A DNA stretch of 15,977 nucleotides from an uncultured Collinsella sp. (GTDB lineage Bacteria > Actinomycetota > Coriobacteriia > Coriobacteriales > Coriobacteriaceae), in the NCBI GenBank assembly GCA_938023705.1, contig CALJDJ010000046.1, forward strand, positions 1-15,977, given 5' to 3'. A program made the position numbers and the translations under genes. The notes under the pieces were generated by a model that worked only from the letters and a program-made list of their open reading frames with translations, was not told where the DNA came from and did no database searches. Shown here piece by piece: positions 6,891 through 13,143 of this stretch. The first letter of the stretch is position 1, and every line of letters starts with the position of its first letter.

Positions 6891-7958
6891 CTATGCCTCG
6901 CGCATGAGCTTGACGAGTTTTTGTTTGGTCACCTTGGCCTGTTCGTTAGCCATATTGCGTTCGTTTCTAAAGGCCGCATCCGCAACGCTCATCAGGTCGG
7001 CATCGGAAATCTCGCCAAGGCCCAGCTCCTCGAGCGTCGTCGGCAGACCGACGCGCTGGCAAAACTCGAGCACCTGATCAAGCTCGGGCGCACGCTCCAG
7101 GCGCAGCTGCACCACCAGGCCAAATGCCACGGCTTCGCCATGCATGGCCTTGCACTTGGGCAGGATCGTCAGACCGTTGGCGATGGCATGCGCCAACACC
7201 AAGCCACCGCTCTCAAAACCGACGCCCGAGAGCAGAATATTGCACTCGATCAGGCGCTCAACCGCCGGCGATGTACGCCCCTTTTTGAGATCACGCTTGG
7301 CAGCGACACCGCACTCCATAAGTGTGTCATAGCAGGCACGAGCCGCAACCAGGGCCATGTGCCCCGGCGCGCCACCGTGCTCGTTCGTACCTCGCGCCGC
7401 GGCGCACGAACGCGCCTCGAAGTACGTTGCCAGCGCATCGCCCATACCAGCGACCGTCATACGCAGTGGGGCCGCCGCGACCACGTTGGTATCGACCACG
7501 ACCAGGTCCGGATTCTTCTCGAGCATCAGGTAGCGGTCGAACGACCCGTCCTCGTGATACAGCACCGAAATCGCGCTGCACGGACCGTCCATCGAAGCCG
7601 CCGTGGGGCATACGCACAATGGCAGCTCGGCATAAAACGCAACGGCCTTGGCGATATCGAGCATTTTGCCACCGCCAATACCCACCACCATGTCGCAATA
7701 CTCAGCTTGGGCTTCCTTAGCCATTTCGACAACGGCCTCTTCCGTACACGGACCGTCATAAATCTTAAAGAACGGCTCGCTTAGGTCTTCGTCCAGAAAT
7801 CCATCGACGATCTGTTTGCACAGCCGATCCTCGGTGCCCTGGTCAAACAAGACATAGGCAGCGCAGCCCAACCATGACAAATACCTGCCCTGACGCGAAA
7901 GTTCGCCCGGCCCCTGAACATACCGGCCGGGACCGCCATATACCATGGGAAGCGCCAT
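6891..7958 (-). CDS. Glycerol dehydrogenase-like protein (GldA paralog)
   Basis: A 355-residue member of the iron/zinc-dependent alcohol dehydrogenase superfamily, closest to GldA. It shows the NAD-binding GIGGGK at 94-99 with DIAKAVA, ASMDGPCSA at 121-129, and the metal ligands Asp174 (GMGDALATYFEA), His257 (LAHAIANG) and His273 (AMHGEAVAFG). It aligns along its whole length with the gene immediately upstream. It differs at the active site: the second histidine of HAIHNG is alanine (Ala260), and an expected TDAPCS is MDGPCS. It also has a shorter C-terminal end. It may therefore use another polyol or keto substrate. The ATG at 7958 is 7-12 nt after GGGCGGA/AAAGGG. A hairpin and a terminator separate it from gldA. 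Confidence 0.88.
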   Translation of the reverse strand: MALPMVYGGPGRYVQGPGELSRQGRYLSWLGCAAYVLFDQGTEDRLCKQIVDGFLDEDLSEPFFKIYDGPCTEEAVVEMAKEAQAEYCDMVVGIGGGKMLDIAKAVAFYAELPLCVCPTAASMDGPCSAISVLYHEDGSFDRYLMLEKNPDLVVVDTNVVAAAPLRMTVAGMGDALATYFEARSCAAARGTNEHGGAPGHMALVAARACYDTLMECGVAAKRDLKKGRTSPAVERLIECNILLSGVGFESGGLVLAHAIANGLTILPKCKAMHGEAVAFGLVVQLRLERAPELDQVLEFCQRVGLPTTLEELGLGEISDADLMSVADAAFRNERNMANEQAKVTKQKLVKLMREA

Positions 7959-7989
7959 ACGAGAATCCGCCCTTTCATCAACAACAATT

Positions 7990-8018
7990 GGTGCAAAGAA
8001 ACCTGACTCCTTTGCACC
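7990..8018 (-). promoter_or_regulatory. Hairpin in the leader of the gldA paralog
   Basis: GGTGCAAAG (7990-7998) and CTTTGCACC (8010-8018) form a 9-bp perfect stem with an 11-nt loop. It lies downstream (minus-strand sense) of the gldA terminator. Its GCAAAG core is complementary to the CTTTGC arm of that terminator, so the two structures could compete. Confidence 0.5.
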
Positions 8019-8023
8019 ATAGC

Positions 8024-8057
8024 AAAAAGGGGCAAAGTCATCTTCCGGCTTTGCCCC
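8024..8057 (-). terminator. Intrinsic terminator after gldA
   Basis: On the minus strand GGGGCAAAG and CTTTGCCCC form a 9-bp stem (8029-8037 with 8049-8057) with an 11-nt loop, followed by TTTTT. It starts 14 nt past the gldA stop. Confidence 0.8.
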
Positions 8058-8071
8058 TTCTTTAACTTGAT

Positions 8072-9172
8072 TTACTCATCCATGAGATAGTAGTGGCCCA
8101 GTGCGTCGGCACCCAGGATGGCGTTTGCGACCATCTCGGGCGTCACCTCAAACGGCATGTTGCACATGGTGTCATCGGGCGCGCAGGCGGCCTCGGCAAC
8201 AATCATGGCCTGCTCGCGCGTAAGCTCGGCAACGCCAAGTTCCTTCATCGTGACCGGCAGGCCCAGCTCAATGCAGAAGCCCAAGACTTCCTCGAGTTTC
8301 TCAGTCGGAGCATCCTCGAGTACCAGCTGAACGATGGTACCAAAGGCGACCTTCTCGCCGTGATACATGCCGTGGCACTCGGGCAGCATCGTCAGGCCAT
8401 TGTGGATGGCATGAGCAGCAGCAAGGCCCGAGCTCTCAAAGCCAATACCGGAGAGCAGCGTGTTTGCCTCGATGATATGCTCGACGGCAGGCGTGAGCGC
8501 ACCCTTCTCCAGCGCGACCTTGGCCTTGACGCCATCGGCCATGAGCGTCTCATAGCAGAGCTTGGCGAGCGCCAGGCCGGCCATTCCGCCCTTACCGCCA
8601 GCGCAGGTGCCGCCGTCGGCATCGTGCGTCGCCTGAGCCTCGAAATAGGTTGCGAGCGCATCGCCCATACCGGAAACCGTCAGGCGCACCGGGCTCGCCG
8701 CGATAACCGTCGTGTCCATAAGGACAATGTTGGGGTTTGCCTTAAGGAAGAGATACTTGTCGAACTGGCCGTCATCGGTATAGAGCACCGAAAGCGCCGA
8801 ACACGGGGCATCGGTCGAAGCAATGGTGGGGCAAATGATAACCGGGGACTCCAGGTAATAGGCGACGGCCTTCGCGGTGTCGAGGATCTTGCCGCCACCG
8901 ACGCCGACGATGATGTCGCAACCGTTGTCGCGAGCGAGCGCAACCAGGCGATCGACCTCGCCCTTGGAGCACTCACCGTTAAAGTCCTCAAACAGCAGCT
9001 CGGCCTTAGCCTCGGCAAAGCCGCCCTCGATCTTGGCACCGACGCGCTTCTTGCCCGAAGGCGTCACGATGACGAGGGCCTTAGCGCCAAGCGGCTCAAC
9101 ATAAGAGCCGAGCTTGGCCAGCTCGTCCGGGCCCTGGATGTACTTGCTGGGGCTATTGAAAATTGCAGCCAT
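8072..9172 (-). CDS. gldA: Glycerol dehydrogenase
   Basis: NAD-dependent enzyme that interconverts glycerol and dihydroxyacetone in the cytoplasm. The 366-residue length matches known GldA proteins. The three metal ligands are at the standard positions: Asp171 in SGMGDALATYFEA, His254 in AAAHAIHNG and His271 in MYHGEKVAFG. The cofactor loop GVGGGK is at 90-95 and the substrate-region motif ASTDAPCSA at 118-126. The ATG at 9172 has only a weak Shine-Dalgarno sequence (AATGGGAT). A strong terminator from the gene before it ends 16 nt upstream, so transcripts may arrive by read-through. A paralog follows on the same strand. Dihydroxyacetone kinase genes, the common partner, are not in the window. 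Confidence 0.95.
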   Translation of the reverse strand: MAAIFNSPSKYIQGPDELAKLGSYVEPLGAKALVIVTPSGKKRVGAKIEGGFAEAKAELLFEDFNGECSKGEVDRLVALARDNGCDIIVGVGGGKILDTAKAVAYYLESPVIICPTIASTDAPCSALSVLYTDDGQFDKYLFLKANPNIVLMDTTVIAASPVRLTVSGMGDALATYFEAQATHDADGGTCAGGKGGMAGLALAKLCYETLMADGVKAKVALEKGALTPAVEHIIEANTLLSGIGFESSGLAAAHAIHNGLTMLPECHGMYHGEKVAFGTIVQLVLEDAPTEKLEEVLGFCIELGLPVTMKELGVAELTREQAMIVAEAACAPDDTMCNMPFEVTPEMVANAILGADALGHYYLMDE

Positions 9173-9188
9173 AACTATCCCATTCTCT

Positions 9189-9233
9189 AAAAGAAAAAAG
9201 AAAGGGGCTCCGTACGGATACGTGCGGAGCCCC
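9189..9233 (-). terminator. Strong intrinsic terminator between adh and gldA
   Basis: GGGGCTCCGTAC (9204-9215) pairs with GTGCGGAGCCCC (9222-9233), 12 bp including one G-T pair, with a 6-nt loop. On the minus strand it is followed by TTTCTTTTTTCTTTT (9189-9203). It begins 22 nt past the adh stop. Confidence 0.9.
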
Positions 9234-9255
9234 TCGTTACGATAACAAGAGTCGA

Positions 9256-10479
9256 TTAGAAATCGATGTCGGTGTCGTAGTAGCAGGCCTTGAGGATCTT
9301 CTCGAAGTCGGCAGCCTTGGTCTCACGCGGGTTCTCGGGCGTGCAGGCGTCGGTCTCGGCGTTCGCAGCGATCTCGGGCAGCTTGGCGAGGAACTCCTCC
9401 TCGGAAACCATCTGCGGGTTCTCGGCGTCGACCTTCACGCCACCATTCGCGTAATCCTTGATGGACTGCGGAATGTTGAGCTGGTCATTGAGGTCGCGAA
9501 TCTTCTGGACGAGCGCAGCGATGAGCTCCTCGTTGGTCTCGCCGGGAAGGTGCAGGATCTCCTTGGCCACGTAAGCGTAACGCTCAGCAGCACGCGGGTC
9601 CTTAGAGTTCCACTGGATAACCTTGCCCAGGTACATGGCGTTAGCGGCACCGTGGATGATGTGGCCGTTCTCGAAGGCAGCACCGGTCTTGTGAGCCATG
9701 GAGTGAACGATGCCGAGCAGGCCCGAGGAGAAGGCGATACCGGCGATGCACTGAGCCTCGTGCATGTGCTGACGGGCCTCATGGTCGCCAGCATAGGACT
9801 TGGGCAGCCACTCGACGATCTCGCGGATGCCGTGCAGGGCGTTGGCGTCGGTGAACATAGAGGCGCAGGTGGAAACGTAGGCCTCCATGCAGTGGGTCAG
9901 AGCATCCATGCCGGTGTGAGCGCACAGCTTGGCGGGCATGGTGTAGGTGAGCTCGGGGTCGACGATGGCGACATCAGGGGTGATGTTGAAGTCGGCCAGC
10001 GGGTACTTGATGCCCTTGGCGTAGTCAGTGATGACGGAGAACGCGGTGACCTCGGTAGCGGTACCGGAGGTAGAGGAGATGGCGCAGAAGTGAGCCTTCT
10101 GACGCAGCTCAGGGAAGCTGAACGGCTGGATGATGTTATCGAAGGACTCCTCGGGATACTCGTAGAAGACCCACATGGCCTTAGCGGCATCGATGGGCGA
10201 GCCGCCACCGATGGCGATAATCCAGTCGGGCTCGAACTCGCGCATGGCCTCGGCGCCCTTCATGACCGTCTCGATGGACGGATCGGACTCGACGCCCTCG
10301 AACAGCTTGACCTCGAAACCGCCTTCCTTAAGGTCGGCCTCAACGTCCTGCAAGAACCCGCCGCGGCGCATAGAGCTGCCGCCAGAAACGATGATGGCCT
10401 TCTTGCCCTTGAGGTTCTTCACCTCGTGGCGAGCGCCCTCACCAAAGTACAGATCGCGAGGATTGGTAAAACGTCCCAT
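9256..10479 (-). CDS. Iron-containing alcohol dehydrogenase
   Basis: A 407-residue member of the group III alcohol dehydrogenases, NAD(P)-dependent enzymes that reduce aldehydes to alcohols in fermentation. GGGSPIDAAKA at 91-101 binds the dinucleotide, and SSTSGTATEVT at 135-145 is a family motif. Metal ligands are Asp192 and His196 (GMDALTHCMEAY), His259 (VHSMAHKTGA) and His276 (HIIHGAANA). Compared with AdhE and FucO, the last ligand lies three residues later, after AFENGHII. The start at 10479 is fixed by AGGAGG seven bases upstream; upstream in-frame starts would add 40 unconserved residues. It resembles standalone butanol/alcohol dehydrogenases; the substrate cannot be read from sequence. 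It is the first gene of a minus-strand run with gldA and its paralog, each separated by a terminator. Confidence 0.93.
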   Translation of the reverse strand: MGRFTNPRDLYFGEGARHEVKNLKGKKAIIVSGGSSMRRGGFLQDVEADLKEGGFEVKLFEGVESDPSIETVMKGAEAMREFEPDWIIAIGGGSPIDAAKAMWVFYEYPEESFDNIIQPFSFPELRQKAHFCAISSTSGTATEVTAFSVITDYAKGIKYPLADFNITPDVAIVDPELTYTMPAKLCAHTGMDALTHCMEAYVSTCASMFTDANALHGIREIVEWLPKSYAGDHEARQHMHEAQCIAGIAFSSGLLGIVHSMAHKTGAAFENGHIIHGAANAMYLGKVIQWNSKDPRAAERYAYVAKEILHLPGETNEELIAALVQKIRDLNDQLNIPQSIKDYANGGVKVDAENPQMVSEEEFLAKLPEIAANAETDACTPENPRETKAADFEKILKACYYDTDIDF

Positions 10480-10519
10480 ACTGTGCCTCCTAAACAAGCC
10501 CCTCTTAGACTTGCGTATA

Positions 10520-10546
10520 TAACGGAGCACCCGATTGGCTCCGTTA
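10520..10546 (-). promoter_or_regulatory. Hairpin in the adh leader
   Basis: TAACGGAGC (10520-10528) and GCTCCGTTA (10538-10546) form a 9-bp perfect stem with a 9-nt loop, 41 nt before the adh start. No T-run follows on the minus strand. It could be an operator or an mRNA structure. Confidence 0.4.
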
Positions 10547-10978
10547 GGACCGTTTGCGCGTTGCCGGCGACGACAATGCGCGATGTCTAAACGTCTCAAC
10601 GCTCAGACAAACACTATTTTACCGTTCTGGTTGGTCAGTTATTCACCTAAAGCCAACAATGATGAAACGTTTTTTCTATTCCTGAAGACCCTTGTGGGGC
10701 ATTCATACTCCCAAGCTGGGCAAACGTTTTATCAAGGTTGACCACATATCCCGGGCAGGACTGTGCCCCTCCAAAATGCGTCCCGTTCGCCGCCAAAAAT
10801 CGACCGTTTGCGGCACCGTGATACCACTCGGTCGTCCAGGGTGCCGACATTTGTGCGACATCCGTCTTCGTGGTGCAAAGGTGCATGTCCAAGTGCAGCA
10901 CCCCCGGTGTGCCACATGCGGGTAAACTAGAACCTTATATAGAGATATTTGAACCCTAACCGCAGCAAAGGAGGCCCC
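10547..10978. other. Intergenic region between divergent adh and TPR genes
   Basis: No convincing gene is seen here. The palindrome AAACGTTT occurs twice (10665-10672 and 10722-10729), 57 nt apart, on the adh side. A -10-like TAAAAT occurs on the minus strand near 10614-10619 without a good -35. Between 10801 and 10846 two complementary pairs interleave (CGACCG/CGGTCG and CGGCACC/GGTGCCG), an arrangement that would allow a pseudoknot. A minus-strand 84-codon frame (10647-10901) has unusual composition and no Shine-Dalgarno support. Just before the TPR gene the sequence turns AT-rich. Confidence 0.5.
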
Positions 10979-12055
10979 ATGGCATTCGACCCCATTCAAG
11001 AGGATTGCCATCGCCTCGTTCTTGAGGCCTTGCGCCGCGACAATATCCCGCTCACCGACGGCCCCGCCGTAGAGCGTCTGATGGAACAATTCACCCGTAA
11101 CCCCGCGCCGCTCATCGTGCACGATCGCGACCGAGCTGGGCACCTCATTGCCAAGGTGGTCGAGGCTGTCGACTACCGCATTCCCTTTATCCCCGACGAC
11201 GCCCAGGCAGAGCAAGAAGAAGCCGCAGCCGAGAACATGCTCCGCGAGGCAGCCGCGCTCGATCCGGCCAACTGGGATGCCCAGCGCATGCTGTGCGCGC
11301 TCACCGCCGAATCTAACGAGGAATACGTGCAATATCTGGTGTCCAAGTGCGACGAGGTGGAGCACGATCTGGCGCTCAAGATTGCCTCGGCGCAGGACCC
11401 CTACGAGCGCGAGGCCGCAGGCGACCTGACCCGCCGTCCCTACCTGCGCTGGCTTGCCGCCTTGGCATCGCGCGCGCTCATTAGCGGCCGCTACCGCATG
11501 TCGCTCGAAGCCGCAAACCGCAGCCTCGACTTTGCCCCCAACGATCCTGCCGGCGTCCGCCACACCGCAATGCTCGCCATGGCAAAGCTCGAATACCCCG
11601 CTGAGGAGCTCAAGCGCTTTCGCTCCGCCCACTCCGTCCCCTATCTCGCCAACACGCCGCTGCGCCGTCGTCCCAAGGATGCAGAACGCGACTTGGACCC
11701 GTGGACGCTCATCGCGCTGATGAGCGCTGCCTGGCGCGAGCTGGATTACGAGGGCGCCGAACACTACCTGCGCATCCTTGCGCGCTCGTGCCCGCACGCA
11801 GCCGAGGCGCTCTACTTCCAAACCGAATTTCCCGATGGCGTCTATGCCCGCGTCAACGTGGGCGTGGGCTCCACCGATGAGCTCGTCCTTGCACTGTCCG
11901 AGGCGACGCCGGTGCTGCAGGAGGGCCTGGGCGCTCCCGACAACGCCAGCTTTGCCGCCTGGGTCGCCACCAGCGACATCGTGCGTTCCCAGATCGACGA
12001 GCGCATCCTGCGCGCAGCCGAGCAGGGGCTTCCATTTAAGGGAGGGGACCTCTAA
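10979..12055 (+). CDS. TPR-like repeat protein, first of a paralogous pair
   Basis: A 358-residue soluble, helix-rich, acidic protein. The start at 10979 follows AAAGGAGG with a short spacer; a TTG start ten codons upstream has no such support. Two helical-repeat blocks can be seen. Residues 85-120 contain ENMLREAAALDPANWDAQ. Residues 155-206 contain an alternating helix pair with NRSLDFAPNDPAGVR and AMLAMAKLEYP. The NDPAGVR motif, the LDPWTLIALMSAAW helix near 239-252 and the EHYLRILARSCPHAAEAL helix recall the ST7-like TPR blocks often found in SEC-C proteins (N-D-N-Q-G-V-R). There is no signal peptide or membrane segment. The stop overlaps the next gene's start by one base, so the pair is translationally coupled. 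Function is unknown. Confidence 0.8.
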   Translation: MAFDPIQEDCHRLVLEALRRDNIPLTDGPAVERLMEQFTRNPAPLIVHDRDRAGHLIAKVVEAVDYRIPFIPDDAQAEQEEAAAENMLREAAALDPANWDAQRMLCALTAESNEEYVQYLVSKCDEVEHDLALKIASAQDPYEREAAGDLTRRPYLRWLAALASRALISGRYRMSLEAANRSLDFAPNDPAGVRHTAMLAMAKLEYPAEELKRFRSAHSVPYLANTPLRRRPKDAERDLDPWTLIALMSAAWRELDYEGAEHYLRILARSCPHAAEALYFQTEFPDGVYARVNVGVGSTDELVLALSEATPVLQEGLGAPDNASFAAWVATSDIVRSQIDERILRAAEQGLPFKGGDL

Positions 12056-13098
12056 TGGATCCGAGCGTCTACATCCCCGCCTACCTGGAGCGCACCTATC
12101 TGGCGTCGCACCCCGAGCTCACCGATGCAGCACGCGAGCTTGTCCATAACGACATTAGCGCGAATCCCCAAAAGTATGCGCAGTCCGAGCATGCCCGGGC
12201 GCTGCTGTCCTATGCCGGTGTTCATCGTCACCTGCTCGACGAGCTCCATCGCATCGAGGACATGGGCAGCGACGAGGAGTTCGAGCAGACGCGCAATCGT
12301 CTGTTCGACGACATGCGCGATGAGCTGCTCAAGATCGTCCGCGTCGATTCACTGGCCGTCGACGCGCAGCTGCTCGCCATCATCCTGGCCGACACGCCCG
12401 TTGACGCCTGCCTGGGCGACCTGATGAAGCTCGAGGCGAGCACGGCCGACTACCTGCAACAGAGCGTGCCCGGGTTTGATATGGAGGCCCCGCACTATTG
12501 GGCCAATAATGTTTTGGCCGACGGTGTCACCGCGGCAGACCTCACCGTAAGCGAGCCGGCGCTTATCGGGTGGCTCCACACGCTCGAGGCCATCTCGCAG
12601 CTGTGCATGGCGAGCGCCCGCTACCGCGCTGCTGCCAACTACGCCCGCCGCGTCCTTAAGGCGGAGGGCTATCCCACCCGGGCCGCCGGCACCGTGTTGT
12701 TTGCCCTCGCCCGCTTGGAAGACCAGGACGGCTTTTTTGCCCTGGCGCATCAGCTCGAGGAACAGATGGGGGCAGACGCACTCGAAAACTCTCCTTGGTA
12801 CCTGCTCGCCCGCACGATTCTGCTGTTTAAAACAAACAAGATGCGCCCGGCGACGCGCGCGCTGCGTGAGTTCGCTAACCGCTGCGAGGGCGGCGCGTTC
12901 TTCTTGCTGAATCCCATGTACCAGACACCGTACCTTCCCTGCCGGCCCGAACCGCACGACCCCTGGGACCTTTCGCATCAGGCGGTTTGGGAAGCCGACG
13001 GCATCATCTCGGATACTCCCGACTTTGCCCCCTGGGCCAGCGCTTGCGAAGACGTATCGCAGCTTGCCCAGGAATTTGCGCGCCGCTACGGATTTTAG
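12055..13098 (+). CDS. TPR-like repeat protein, second of a paralogous pair
   Basis: A 347-residue helix-rich protein, starting at the ATG in TAATG with GGGAGGGG upstream. It aligns in order with the preceding protein: LLKIVRVDSLAVDAQ (91-105) with LREAAALDPANWDAQ, ALIGWLHTLEAISQLCMASA (169-188) through LFALARLE with the corresponding block, and NSPWYLLARTILLFKTNK (245-262) with the DPWTLIALMSAAW helix. The C-terminal part LLNPMYQTPYLP (284-295) and a tryptophan-rich end also fit the ST7-like TPR pattern (N-P-Y-V-P-x-Y-L). Identity to its neighbour is low, so the duplication is old. It lies 45 nt before the MurT-GatD gene on the same strand and may share its transcript. Function is unknown; scaffolding is an inference from the fold. 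Confidence 0.8.
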   Translation: MDPSVYIPAYLERTYLASHPELTDAARELVHNDISANPQKYAQSEHARALLSYAGVHRHLLDELHRIEDMGSDEEFEQTRNRLFDDMRDELLKIVRVDSLAVDAQLLAIILADTPVDACLGDLMKLEASTADYLQQSVPGFDMEAPHYWANNVLADGVTAADLTVSEPALIGWLHTLEAISQLCMASARYRAAANYARRVLKAEGYPTRAAGTVLFALARLEDQDGFFALAHQLEEQMGADALENSPWYLLARTILLFKTNKMRPATRALREFANRCEGGAFFLLNPMYQTPYLPCRPEPHDPWDLSHQAVWEADGIISDTPDFAPWASACEDVSQLAQEFARRYGF

Positions 13099-13143
13099 TG
13101 ACGCACTCGACCCGACCATGTCGTTTACGTTAGGAACGGTTTC

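Noticed and set aside
8093..10590. Two long plus-strand frames opposite gldA and adh
   Set aside because: Both are shadows of metal-dependent dehydrogenases whose motifs are complete on the minus strand.
10647..10901. Minus-strand 84-codon frame in the intergenic region
   Set aside because: No Shine-Dalgarno sequence, low-complexity composition unlike neighbouring proteins and no family resemblance; kept only as part of the intergenic description.
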